Source: Myxococcota bacterium
Lineage (GTDB): Bacteria > Myxococcota > B64-G9
Assembly: GCA_022710975.1 (NCBI GenBank)
Contig: JAKLGA010000001.1
Location: 744,001-808,000 of the forward strand
Length of the DNA stretch: 64,000 bases
Reading direction: 5' to 3'
Within the stretch, counting starts at the first letter, position 1. Each line of letters opens with the position of its first letter. The notes under the pieces were generated by a model, which was not told where the DNA came from, searched no databases, and saw only the letters and a list, made by a program, of their open reading frames with translations. Below, piece by piece: positions 7,119 to 15,267 of this stretch. The translations under genes and the position numbers were made by a program.

Positions 7119-7573
7119 GGCCGGCGGGGATCCTTGCCTAGACGGTTGACGACCCGCTCGAACAGGTGGTGGACCACCTCGCCGGCCAGGTAGCGGGCCC
7201 ACTCCTCGGCCAGCTGCTCCTCGCGGGCCACGGCCATGCGGCGGATGCTCTGGCGGGGCCGGCCCCGGGTGAGCTCCTGGAAGAGCAGCGCCTCCAGCTC
7301 CTCGTGCAGCGCGCGCTGCACGTCCGCCGGCAGCTCGCGCCGAAGCTCCTCGTGCAGCTCCTCCCACAGGTCGTCGCTCATGGCGTCGGCCAGCCGGGCC
7401 GCCTGCACCGGCGGCATGACCTCCTGGAGGTCCTCGTCGAGCTCCTCCTGGAGCTCGCGGGACAGGGTCTCCGCCAGGTGATCGGCCCAGCGGTCGCGCA
7501 GGTTCTCCCCCAGTTCCTGCACCAGCATGTCCGCCCAGTTCCGGGCGGCCCTGGCGCGCTCTTCCAGCCGCAT
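7115..7573 (-). CDS. Hypothetical helical acidic protein
   Basis: 152 residues, not recognised. It is almost entirely charged amphipathic helix (LAETLSRELQEELDEDLQEV, LWEELHEELRRELPADVQ) with no signal peptide, membrane segment or metal motif, and probably forms a cytoplasmic helical bundle. The stop overlaps the end of the B3/B4 gene by four bases on the opposite strand. Upstream is a 195-bp divergent gap shared with the potassium transporter. Regular third-position GC and the small overlap support a real gene. Confidence 0.55.
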   Translation of the reverse strand: MRLEERARAARNWADMLVQELGENLRDRWADHLAETLSRELQEELDEDLQEVMPPVQAARLADAMSDDLWEELHEELRRELPADVQRALHEELEALLFQELTRGRPRQSIRRMAVAREEQLAEEWARYLAGEVVHHLFERVVNRLGKDPRRP

Positions 7574-7713
7574 GACGACCTCCCCTTCGGCTCGCTTCGA
7601 GAGACCGCTGAGCTGGCCAGGTGCGCGGCGCTACCGGACCCAGGATCCCACGCCCGCCCCCGGTTGCCTAGAGGGGGTCCAGCCCCGGGCCCTGACCGGG
7701 CGCCCGGTCCGGC

Positions 7714-7743
7714 TTGTGGCGCGCGCGTGGCCTGGCGTATGAT
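7714..7743 (+). promoter_or_regulatory. Putative promoter of the potassium-transport operon
   Basis: TTGTGG (7714-7719), an 18-bp spacer and TATGAT (7738-7743, 5/6 match to -10). Transcription would start near 7750, leaving a short leader with GGGAGA before the ATG at 7769. The remainder of the gap from 7574 shows no other clear element. Confidence 0.45.
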
Positions 7744-7768
7744 GTCGGCCCAATCCCCCGGGAGATGC

Positions 7769-9832
7769 ATGCCGTCGCTCTTGAGCCTCCGCGTCCGGCG
7801 CCACGAATCAGCCCGGCTGGTGTGCGCCACGGGGCTGGTGGTGCTGGCCCAGGCGGCGGTGGACAACCCCGGCGGCCTGCTGGGCTTCGCCCGGCAGGTG
7901 ACGCTCTTCGGCGCGGTGTACTCCGGGCTGGCCGCGGGACTGGCCGGGCTGCTGACCTGGGCCTGGCAGTCCCACACCACCTGGGCGCGGCGGCTGAGCC
8001 CGCTGATCTACGGCGTGCACCTGCTGGTGTTTGTGCCCGCGCTGGCGGACGATCCGGCGGTGGCCGGGCTGGTGGTGGTGTGGATGGGCGGGCTGCTGCT
8101 CGGGCGGGTCTTCCCCTGGCTGCCGCCGGAGGCCAGCCAGGCGGTGGAGCCCGACCCCCGGCGGGAGCGCCTGCGCACCTGGCTGCAGGTGAACGGGCCG
8201 GCCGCCCGCCACCTGCTGGGCATGGCGGTGGTGGCGACCGTGGCCGTGGTCGGCTTCGCCCTGGTCACCGGCCCCTGGGTGCTGGCCGCCTGCCTGGCGC
8301 TCGACGCGCTGGCCCTGGCCCTGGCCAACGCCTTCGTGTGGCGGCTGTTCCGCGCCGGGCACCGCCTGGCGCTCGTGCTGTTCGCGCTCGAGCTCGGCTG
8401 CCTGGCCCTGGCGCCGTGGCCGACGCTCATGCTGGCCATGCTGGCGGTCGTCCTGGCCCTGTGCTGGGCGGTCCTGTGGTTGCAGGGCAGCATGGCCCGG
8501 GAGCTGGCGGACTTCTTCCTGCGCCGGCCGGCGGCCCTGGCGGTGCTCTCCTTCGCCGCGGTGATCGCGCTCGGCACGCTGCTCCTGTCCTTCCCCCTGG
8601 CGGCCGCCGGCGGCCAGCGCCTGGCGGTGCTGGACGCGCTGTTCACCGCCACCAGCGCCACCTGTGTGACCGGGCTCACGGTGCTGGACACGGCCAGCGC
8701 CTTCAGCCCCTTCGGGCACGCGGTCATCCTGGGGCTCATCCAGGTGGGCGGCCTGGGCATCATGGTGCTGTCCACCTTCGCCACGCTCCTGGTGGGCGGC
8801 AGGCTCGGGCTGAAGGGCGGGCAGGCGCTGAGCGAGAGCCTGGGCACCTCGGGCGCCATGCGCGCGGACCGGCTGGTCATGTTCGTGGTGCTGTCCACCC
8901 TCGGCATCGAGGCCGTGGGCGCCCTGGCCCTGACCTCGAGCTTCCTGTGGCACGGCTTCGCGCTGGGGGAGGCCATCTGGCGGGGGGTGTTCCACGCGGT
9001 CAGCGCCTTCTGCAACGCGGGTTTCTCCCTGCAGGGCGACAACCTGATCGCCTTCCAGCGCGATCCCGTCTTCCTGCTGGTCGTCTCGGCGCTCATCACC
9101 CTGGGGGGGATCGGTTTCCTGGTGCTCACCGGGGTGTGGCTGCGCCTGCGCACCGGCCGCCCGGGCCCGCTGTGGATGAGCGTCCAGGTGGTGGGCTGGG
9201 CCTCGCTGGCGCTGGTGCTCCTGGGCGCCCTGCTGATCGGCTGGAACGAGTGGAACGCCTCCCTGGCCGGGCTGCCCTGGGGACACAAGCTGGTCAACGC
9301 GCTCTTCCACAGCGTGACCACCCGCACGGCCGGCTTCAACTCGACAGACATGGGCGCGCTGGGCGCGGGCACGCCCTTGCTGATGATGGTGCTCATGTTC
9401 ATCGGCGGTTCGCCGGGCGGCACGAGCGGCGGCATCAAGACCACCACCCTGGTGATCCTGCTCGGCTGCGTGCGGGCCATCTCCCGGGGCGAGAACCGGG
9501 TCGTGCTGTTCCGCCGCCAGGTAGGCCAGGCGGCCATCTTCCGCGCGGTGGTGATCCTGCTCCTTGCGCTGGGTATCTGGCTCGTGGCGCTGCTGGTCCT
9601 GCAGATGACGCAGCGCCTGCCCTTCGAGGCCCTGGCCTTCGAGGTGGCGAGCGCGCTGGGCACGGTCGGGCTCAGCCTGAACACCACCCCGCTGCTCGAT
9701 CCGACCGGAAAGCTGATCATCGCCCTGGTCATGTTCGCGGGCCGCCTGGGCCCGCTCACCTTCGCCCTGCTGTGGAGCCGCACCCGGGAGGGGCACGTCG
9801 GGTACCCCGAGGCGCCCATCCCGGTCGGCTAG
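7769..9832 (+). CDS. trkH: TrkH/KtrB-family potassium transporter subunit with N-terminal membrane extension
   Basis: 687 residues. The ATG at 7769 has GGGAGA in the right place; upstream in-frame ATGs do not. Residues from about 249 form the TrkH/KtrB core with four pore loops: TATSATCVTGLTV (about 294), SAFCNAGFS (about 411), TTRTAGFNS (about 519) and SALGTVGLS (about 629), the conserved Gly residues forming the K+ filter. About 240 residues precede the core, with several extra hydrophobic segments (for example ARLVCATGLVVLAQAAV, LLGMAVVATVAVVGFALV); KtrB-type proteins usually lack these. It is an inner-membrane channel-like transporter that works with the RCK subunit encoded next. Confidence 0.9.
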   Translation: MPSLLSLRVRRHESARLVCATGLVVLAQAAVDNPGGLLGFARQVTLFGAVYSGLAAGLAGLLTWAWQSHTTWARRLSPLIYGVHLLVFVPALADDPAVAGLVVVWMGGLLLGRVFPWLPPEASQAVEPDPRRERLRTWLQVNGPAARHLLGMAVVATVAVVGFALVTGPWVLAACLALDALALALANAFVWRLFRAGHRLALVLFALELGCLALAPWPTLMLAMLAVVLALCWAVLWLQGSMARELADFFLRRPAALAVLSFAAVIALGTLLLSFPLAAAGGQRLAVLDALFTATSATCVTGLTVLDTASAFSPFGHAVILGLIQVGGLGIMVLSTFATLLVGGRLGLKGGQALSESLGTSGAMRADRLVMFVVLSTLGIEAVGALALTSSFLWHGFALGEAIWRGVFHAVSAFCNAGFSLQGDNLIAFQRDPVFLLVVSALITLGGIGFLVLTGVWLRLRTGRPGPLWMSVQVVGWASLALVLLGALLIGWNEWNASLAGLPWGHKLVNALFHSVTTRTAGFNSTDMGALGAGTPLLMMVLMFIGGSPGGTSGGIKTTTLVILLGCVRAISRGENRVVLFRRQVGQAAIFRAVVILLLALGIWLVALLVLQMTQRLPFEALAFEVASALGTVGLSLNTTPLLDPTGKLIIALVMFAGRLGPLTFALLWSRTREGHVGYPEAPIPVG

Positions 9833-9858
9833 CCCCGGGGGAGCGAGGAGGCCACGTC

Positions 9859-10509
9859 GTGGGTGACTACGCCATCATCGGTCTGGGACAGTTCGGCAAG
9901 GCGCTGGCCCGCAGCCTGGCGCGGGCCGGTCAGTCGGTCATGGTGCTCGACCGGCACGCCGAGGAGGTGCAGGAGATCTCCTCCGAGGTGGACGCGGCCG
10001 TGACCGTGGACGCGACCGACGAGAAGACGCTGCTCGAGCTCGGCCTGCAGAAGGTGTCCACCGCGGTGGTGACCATCGGCCTGGAGTCGATGGAGGCCTC
10101 CATCCTGACCACGGCGCTCCTGCGCCAGATCGGCGTGCCGCGGGTGGTGGCCCGGGCGGTCAGCGAGCTGCACGAGCGGGTGCTGCGCTCGGTCGGGGCG
10201 CACGTGGTGATCAACCCGGAGCAGGAGATGGGCCACCGCCTGGCCCAGCGCCTGATCCAGCCGTCCATCAAGGATGCGCTCGAGATGGGCCGCGCGGTGG
10301 TGGCCGAGGTGGACGTGCCGGCCCAGCTCGCGGGCAAGAACCTGCGCGAGCTCGACATCCGCAACCGGCTGGGCGTCTCGGTCGTGGCCATCCGCCGGGG
10401 CGAGGAGGTGCTCACCAACCCGGGCGCCACCGAGGCGCTGAAGCCCGGCGACATCCTGGTGGTGTTCGGCGAGCGGGACGACGTCCAGCGCCTGGCCACG
10501 CTGGTGTAG
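9859..10509 (+). CDS. trkA: TrkA/KtrA-family RCK regulatory subunit
   Basis: 216 residues from a GTG with GAGCGAGGAGG upstream. The N-terminal Rossmann fold has the nucleotide-binding GLGQFG motif, the acidic residue after strand 2 (MVLDRHAEE) and VTVDATDEKTLLELGL. A RCK_C domain follows (about 130-216; LRELDIRNRLGVSVVAI, LKPGDILVVFG). It has one RCK unit, so it resembles KtrA or half of TrkA. It is a cytoplasmic gating ring that binds nucleotide and controls the channel encoded 26 bp upstream. Potassium uptake and osmotic adaptation follow from family knowledge. Confidence 0.9.
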   Translation: MGDYAIIGLGQFGKALARSLARAGQSVMVLDRHAEEVQEISSEVDAAVTVDATDEKTLLELGLQKVSTAVVTIGLESMEASILTTALLRQIGVPRVVARAVSELHERVLRSVGAHVVINPEQEMGHRLAQRLIQPSIKDALEMGRAVVAEVDVPAQLAGKNLRELDIRNRLGVSVVAIRRGEEVLTNPGATEALKPGDILVVFGERDDVQRLATLV

Positions 10510-10518
10510 GCACACGCC

Positions 10519-11589
10519 ATGACGCTGCGCACCCGACTGCTGCTCGGCTACGGCTACCTGGTGGCCCTGCTGATGGTGAGCGCGGTCTCCTCGGCGGTGG
10601 CCTTCCAGGGCCTCGGCCAGGGCATCGAGAAGATGCTGGACCAGAACTACGCCAGCGTGGACGCGGCCCAGATCATGCTCGAGGCGCTCGAGCGCCAGGA
10701 CACCGCCACGCTGCAGCTCCTGCTCGACCCCGCCGGCAGCCGCGACGGGCTGGCCGCGGCGGACGAGGCCTTCGGCAAGGGGCTGTCGCGGGCCAGGAAG
10801 AATATCACCGAGCCCGGCGAGGCCGAGGTGGTCGCCCGCCTGGAGGCGGCCCACGTGGCCTACCTGCCCAGCCGCAGCGCGCTCCTGGCCGCGCCCGGCG
10901 CCCAGGCCCTGGCGAGCTACCGCGCCTCGACCGCCCCGCGCCTGCGCGAGGTCCAGGCCCAGGCGCGGGCGCTGCGGGAGCTGAACGAGGCCGCCATGCG
11001 GCGCGCGGATCAGGACACCCGGGGTCGGGCCGTGCGCGGCTCGGCCTGGCTGGGGCTGGTGGTGCTCCTGGCCGTCGGCTCCATGGCCTGGCTCACCCGC
11101 AAGCTGCAGCGCGACTTCCTCGCGCGCCTGGGCCACATGGGCGGCTTCGCCCAGGCCATCGCCGGGGGCGAGCGCCGCCGAAGGCTGCCCGTGGGCGAAC
11201 CGGACGAGCTCGGGCTGGTGGCCCGCCTGCTCAACGAGACCCTGGACGGCCGGGACAGGCTGCAGGGCGAGCTCGAGGGGCGGCTCAACCTGCACCGGGA
11301 CCTGGTGCTGGGGCTGGTGCGCGCGCTGGGCGCGGGCGCGGTCCTGTGCGGTGAGGACGGGGAGCTGCTGGCGGCCGGGTCGCCCGCGCCGGCCGCGGAG
11401 TGGCTGGCCGCGGTCCAGCTCTGGCTGCAGGGCCCGGGGCGGGTGCAGCTCCGCGCGGCCGAGACGGGCGAGGGTCCGCGCGAGGTGGTGGCGGCGCTGC
11501 CCGCGGGGCCGGGCCAGGGCGCGCGGGCCGAGCTCCTGTGCACCGCGGCCGGTCGGGCCGTGGGCTGGCTCGTGCGCCCCCCCGCCTGA
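10519..11589 (+). CDS. KinB-like membrane sensor without a kinase domain
   Basis: 356 residues, nine bases after trkA. TM1 is at about 10-32. A periplasmic four-helix sensor follows with the KinB-type stretch NYASVDAAQIMLEALERQDTA. TM2 is at about 174-192 (AWLGLVVLLAVGSMAWL). A HAMP-like linker (about 193-245) contains EPDELGLVARLLNETLD. The last 110 residues look like a degenerate PAS module (GAVLCGEDGELLAAGSP). There is no HisKA His, no ATPase domain and no receiver, although KinB relatives are histidine kinases. In this operon it may relay an envelope or osmotic cue to the potassium system, or be a decayed kinase; that is inference. Confidence 0.7.
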   Translation: MTLRTRLLLGYGYLVALLMVSAVSSAVAFQGLGQGIEKMLDQNYASVDAAQIMLEALERQDTATLQLLLDPAGSRDGLAAADEAFGKGLSRARKNITEPGEAEVVARLEAAHVAYLPSRSALLAAPGAQALASYRASTAPRLREVQAQARALRELNEAAMRRADQDTRGRAVRGSAWLGLVVLLAVGSMAWLTRKLQRDFLARLGHMGGFAQAIAGGERRRRLPVGEPDELGLVARLLNETLDGRDRLQGELEGRLNLHRDLVLGLVRALGAGAVLCGEDGELLAAGSPAPAAEWLAAVQLWLQGPGRVQLRAAETGEGPREVVAALPAGPGQGARAELLCTAAGRAVGWLVRPPA

Positions 11590-11591
11590 GA

Positions 11592-13835
11592 TCAGCGCGG
11601 CCCGCCGCAGCCGGCCCTGCTCGGGCCGGCGGCCTCCAGCGCCTCGGACAATAAGTTGCCGGTCAGGATCTCGGGCAGCACGCGCACGGCCTCGTCCCCG
11701 GCGCAGGCGGGGTAGACCAGGTACATGGGCACCCCGGCCCGGCCGTGGCGCTTCAGCCAGGCGTGGATCACCGGATCGTAGCGGGTGAAGTCGGCCTTGA
11801 GGGTGGCGATCCCCCGCTGGCGCACCAGGTCGCGGATGGGCGGCGTCTCGATCACCAGCCGCTCGTTGGCCTTGCAGTTCATGCACCAGCCCGCGGTGAA
11901 GTCCACGAACACGCTCTTGCCCTCGCGGCGCAGCTCGCCCAGGCGTCCCTCGGAGAAGGGCTCCCAGGGGAGCCCGTCCGCGCTGGCGGCCTCCGCGCCG
12001 GCGGGGCCACCCGTGGCGGTGGGCGTCAGGTCCAGCAGCAGCCAGCCCGCCAGCGTCGCCAGGGCCGCGAGCGGCGCCAGGCGCGCGAGCCGCCGGGGCC
12101 AGCGATCCGCGCCGCTCACCAGCAGCCCGTACGCCCAGGCCAGGCCGCCCAGCGCCAGGGCGAACCACAGCACCCCCTGGGCCGCCGCCTGGCCATAGGC
12201 CTCGCCCAGCACGTCGAGCAGCCAGACCGCGGTGGCGAACAGCAGGAAGGCCATGCCGCGCATGATCCGGTCGTAGCGCTCGGTGACCCTGGTGGGCAGG
12301 ATGCGCGTCCAGCCGATCCAGGCGCCGAGCAGCAGGAACGGGGAGGCCAGGCCGAGCCCGACCGTCATCAGGAACAGCACCACCTGGTAGGCGGGCGCGG
12401 TGAAGGCGTAGCCCATGGCCGGCCCCAGGAACGGCGCCGTGCAGGGCGTGCCCAGGAAGGTGACCAGCAGCCCGGTCAGGAAGCTCTCCAGCAGGGGGCT
12501 CGCCCGCCGCACCTGGCGCAGGCTCTTGAGATCGTCGGCGTGCGAGGCGGCCTGGAGCGGGAAGACGTGCAGCATGCCCAGGCCGAGCACGAGCAGCAGC
12601 GCGATCATGAACACCAGGAACCAGGGGTTCTGGAACTGGAAGCCCCAGCCGACCTCGTGGCCCACGGCCTTGAGCACCACGACCAGCAGGCCCAGGCTGG
12701 CCATGGTGGCCAGCACCCCGGCGGCGTAGGCCACGCTGTTCGTCCACAGCAGGCGCCGCCGCTCGGCGGGATCCTCGGTCCGCTGGGCGGTGCGCACCAC
12801 GTGCAGCAGCTTGGGCACCACCACCGGGATCACGCAGGGCATCACGTTGAGGATGAGCCCGCCCAGGAAGGCGAACACGAGCAGCAGCCACCAGGGCCGC
12901 TCGGCCTCCGGCGAGCCCGGACCGGGCGGGACCCCGGGCGCGGCCCGCGCCTGGTCGGGCCCGGGCGCCTTCGCCGGCGGTGCGTGGGCCGCCAGCTCGA
13001 AGGGGCGGGACGGCTCGTCCGGGGCGCGCGCGCCGAGCAGCAGGCCGCCGGCCTGGGGCAGGCAGGCCGGGCCGGCCAGCTCCACGTCGGCCACGAAGCC
13101 CTTGCCCTCGACGGAGGGGACCACGCTGTAGGCCACGAGCTTGCACGCGCCGCTGGTGGTCCAGCGCGGGACCAGGGCCTCGGCCCGGGCCAGCCCGGGC
13201 AGGTGGTAGTGCAGGTGCACCCGGCCGGCCTGGTAGCCGAGCTCCTCCAGCCAGCCGTCGGAGGGCGGCAGCGGGCTGGAGAGCTGTTCGGCCGCCCCCT
13301 TGAAACGCGGGGCCCAGGCCGAGGGCTTGGAGGCCTCGGCCAGCGCGAGCCGCAGGCTGGGGGCGGCCCGGCCGGTGACGCAGGAGGTCTTGCAGGCCAG
13401 CCAGCTCACCTCGGCCCGGACCTCCAGCGCGCCTCCCTCCGGCGGGGCCTCGTGCACGAAGGCGGCGGCCGGGATCAGCACCGAGCCCTCGTAGCCGAAG
13501 CTCAGCTCCTCGATCGACTCGGCGTCGAACACCCTGGGCGCCGGGAAGCGCGGCTCGAGCACCTTGGCCAGGCGCTCGTCCGTGCGGAAGGCGACCTGCG
13601 TGGGCTTCCCGGTGTTGCCCGGGTAGGTCCAGTAGATGTGCCAGCCCGGGGCCATCTCGAGCAGCAGGCCGACCTGGAGCTCCTCGCCTGCGGCGGCCGG
13701 GTCCACGTCCGCCACGAGCTGGGCGCGCACGGGGTGCCTGTCGTCGAGGGGCTCGTCCGCCCGGGCGGGGGACCGGGCAGCCAGGAGCGCGGACAGGGCC
13801 AGGCACAGGGAGGCGGCGACCCGCGTGGTGCTCAT
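11592..13835 (-). CDS. dsbD: DsbD/ScsB-type thiol:disulfide interchange protein
   Basis: 747 residues with a signal peptide. The order is an N-terminal DsbD-alpha-like domain (PGWHIYWTYPGNTGKPT, with Cys in SWLACKTSC), a transmembrane domain with the paired Cys motifs NVMPCVIPVV and GTPCTAPFLG, and a C-terminal thioredoxin domain with GWCMNCKANE. In the family it passes reducing equivalents from cytoplasmic thioredoxin to periplasmic disulfide partners. The longer N-terminal domain and the GWHIYW motif fit the ScsB/DipZ subgroup better than classical DsbD. AAAGGA lies upstream of the ATG. The C-terminal tail ends RAGCGGPR with an extra Cys. It is divergent from the sigma-54-driven gene. Confidence 0.9.
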   Translation of the reverse strand: MSTTRVAASLCLALSALLAARSPARADEPLDDRHPVRAQLVADVDPAAAGEELQVGLLLEMAPGWHIYWTYPGNTGKPTQVAFRTDERLAKVLEPRFPAPRVFDAESIEELSFGYEGSVLIPAAAFVHEAPPEGGALEVRAEVSWLACKTSCVTGRAAPSLRLALAEASKPSAWAPRFKGAAEQLSSPLPPSDGWLEELGYQAGRVHLHYHLPGLARAEALVPRWTTSGACKLVAYSVVPSVEGKGFVADVELAGPACLPQAGGLLLGARAPDEPSRPFELAAHAPPAKAPGPDQARAAPGVPPGPGSPEAERPWWLLLVFAFLGGLILNVMPCVIPVVVPKLLHVVRTAQRTEDPAERRRLLWTNSVAYAAGVLATMASLGLLVVVLKAVGHEVGWGFQFQNPWFLVFMIALLLVLGLGMLHVFPLQAASHADDLKSLRQVRRASPLLESFLTGLLVTFLGTPCTAPFLGPAMGYAFTAPAYQVVLFLMTVGLGLASPFLLLGAWIGWTRILPTRVTERYDRIMRGMAFLLFATAVWLLDVLGEAYGQAAAQGVLWFALALGGLAWAYGLLVSGADRWPRRLARLAPLAALATLAGWLLLDLTPTATGGPAGAEAASADGLPWEPFSEGRLGELRREGKSVFVDFTAGWCMNCKANERLVIETPPIRDLVRQRGIATLKADFTRYDPVIHAWLKRHGRAGVPMYLVYPACAGDEAVRVLPEILTGNLLSEALEAAGPSRAGCGGPR

Positions 13836-13962
13836 GCCGGCTGGTCCTTTCTGGAGCAGGGCGGCCCCGGGGCTGCTCCGACCCGGTGCATCCCCGGCCC
13901 GCTCCCTGGAGTATCGGGTCGGTCCACGGCCGGGTCAACCGTCGGTTTCGGCCCGCGCGCGG

Positions 13963-13979
13963 CTGGCACGCCGTTTGCT
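13963..13979 (+). promoter_or_regulatory. Perfect sigma-54 promoter
   Basis: CTGGCACG-CCGT-TTGCT matches the -24/-12 consensus YTGGCACGNNNNTTGCW at every fixed position. Predicted transcription start is near 13990, which is 34 bases upstream of the ATG at 14024 and leaves room for the GGAGG site (14013-14017). Sigma-54 genes need an enhancer-binding activator; none is encoded nearby. Confidence 0.8.
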
Positions 13980-14023
13980 GGACCTCTGCCCGGGGCCTGG
14001 ACGCGCCCTCCCGGAGGTGCAGG

Positions 14024-14503
14024 ATGAACGCCGTCGCCTGCAGTCGCATCGAGCTCGCCATGACCGCGCTCGCCCACAACCAGTCGCTGATCACCTTCGT
14101 GGACGGCAAGGCCAACTCGCTGCTGCTGATGAACTCCATCTTCCTGGCCACGGGCGCCGCGGCGGCGCGCTCGGCCCTCGGCCTGATCGGGCTCTCGCTG
14201 GCGGCCCTGGCGCTGCTGCTGTGCGTGGCGGTGATCGCGGCGCGCGGGGTGGGGCTCACCTGCCGCGATCCGGCCCGGCTGGTGTTCTACCAGGACATCC
14301 TGCTGCGCCGCAGCCCCGGGGATTACCTGGCCGACCTCCGCGATCAGCCGGAGGAGGCTGTGCTGGAGAGCACCGCCCGGCAGGTGTACGGGCTGGCGGG
14401 CATCGTGGAACGCAAGTTCCGCGCCTACCGCCGGGCGCAGCACGTCACCCTGCTGGCGGCCGGCACCTGGGTGGCCAACCTGCTCCTGCCGCTCCTGCCC
14501 TGA
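14024..14503 (+). CDS. Pycsar-effector-TM-like membrane protein
   Basis: 159 residues. The N-terminal helix ends in LITFVDGKANSLLLMNSI, which fits the D-x-KA-x-x-LL-x-x-N pattern of the Pycsar effector transmembrane domain (PF18967, formerly DUF5706). Two membrane helices (about 37-53 and 57-76) and a final hydrophobic helix (about 146-158) surround a cytoplasmic helical part. In Pycsar defence such proteins sense cUMP or cCMP made by a partner cyclase and permeabilise the membrane. No partner cyclase is adjacent, so this may be a stand-alone signalling relative. A perfect sigma-54 promoter precedes it. Confidence 0.6.
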   Translation: MNAVACSRIELAMTALAHNQSLITFVDGKANSLLLMNSIFLATGAAAARSALGLIGLSLAALALLLCVAVIAARGVGLTCRDPARLVFYQDILLRRSPGDYLADLRDQPEEAVLESTARQVYGLAGIVERKFRAYRRAQHVTLLAAGTWVANLLLPLLP

Positions 14504-14506
14504 CGG

Positions 14507-15115
14507 TCAGCCCCGCTTGCGCCCGCGCTTGCCCGCCTGGGTGCGCCGGTCCGGCCGGGCGGGCGGCGCCTCGGGCGGCAGCGGGGGCAGCTTGATGCGC
14601 GGGTCGGTGTCCTCGAATACCTTCATGCTCCGGCCGTCGTGATCCTCGAAGGCCAGGGTGGGTCCGCTGTCGGTGACGGTGTTCGCCTCGAGGTCGGTCG
14701 GTCCGAGCTGGGCCAGCCGCTTGAGCAGCGGGCCCGAGCGGTCCTTGAGGTCCTGCAGCAGCACGTCGAAGCGCTGGGCCATGGTGTTGGGCATGTCCTC
14801 GGTGTAGGACACGTAGAAGATGAACGTGTCGAGGGTGCGGTAGAAGTCGTCCAGCATCTGGGCCGCGTCCGGCGGGAACAGCACCAGCATGTCGAGGTCG
14901 GACTCGTAGTAGCGGGCGCTCATGACCCGCAGCAGCGGCACCCGGATGCGCTCCTTGGACCATAGCTTCAGCAGCAGATCGCGGCGGAACTCGAGGTCGA
15001 ACACCACCCGGTCGATCTCCCGGGCCAGCAGGTGGGCCAGGCGCTCGAGCCGCTCCTGGTCGTCCAGCCAGATCTTCTCTTCCCGCCGCTTGCCCTTGGC
15101 CGTCGTGCGCGTCAT
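14507..15115 (-). CDS. Hypothetical protein with basic C-terminal tail
   Basis: 202 residues, starting at the ATG at 15115 (GGAGG about ten bases upstream); the frame extends 31 codons further without support. Not recognised. The first 130 residues look globular and helical with few Cys (LLAREIDRVVFDLEFRRDLL, SARYYESDLDMLVLFPPDAA, LDTFIFYVSYTEDMPNTM). The C-terminus is Pro-rich and then strongly basic (RRTQAGKRGRKRG). No signal peptide, so probably cytoplasmic, perhaps nucleic-acid binding. It is convergent with the Pycsar-TM-like gene, with three bases between the stops. Confidence 0.6.
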   Translation of the reverse strand: MTRTTAKGKRREEKIWLDDQERLERLAHLLAREIDRVVFDLEFRRDLLLKLWSKERIRVPLLRVMSARYYESDLDMLVLFPPDAAQMLDDFYRTLDTFIFYVSYTEDMPNTMAQRFDVLLQDLKDRSGPLLKRLAQLGPTDLEANTVTDSGPTLAFEDHDGRSMKVFEDTDPRIKLPPLPPEAPPARPDRRTQAGKRGRKRG

Positions 15116-15267
15116 GCCTGTTCGTCCTCCAGCTCCTCGACATCCTAGGCGAATCCAGACCGGCTTGTCCACGCGGGCGGGGCCGCGGGTGGCCGTGAGG
15201 GCCGTCACGTCACCCCGCAGGGCTTCCCGGTGTAGTATGGGTGGGCCGAGAACGACAGGAGGCTGCC

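Noticed and set aside
9829-14259. Very long minus-strand open frame (1476 codons)
   Set aside because: It is antisense to trkA, the sensor and DsbD. Its composition is the Arg/Gly/Ala/Pro mix typical of shadow frames in high-GC DNA, with no domain.
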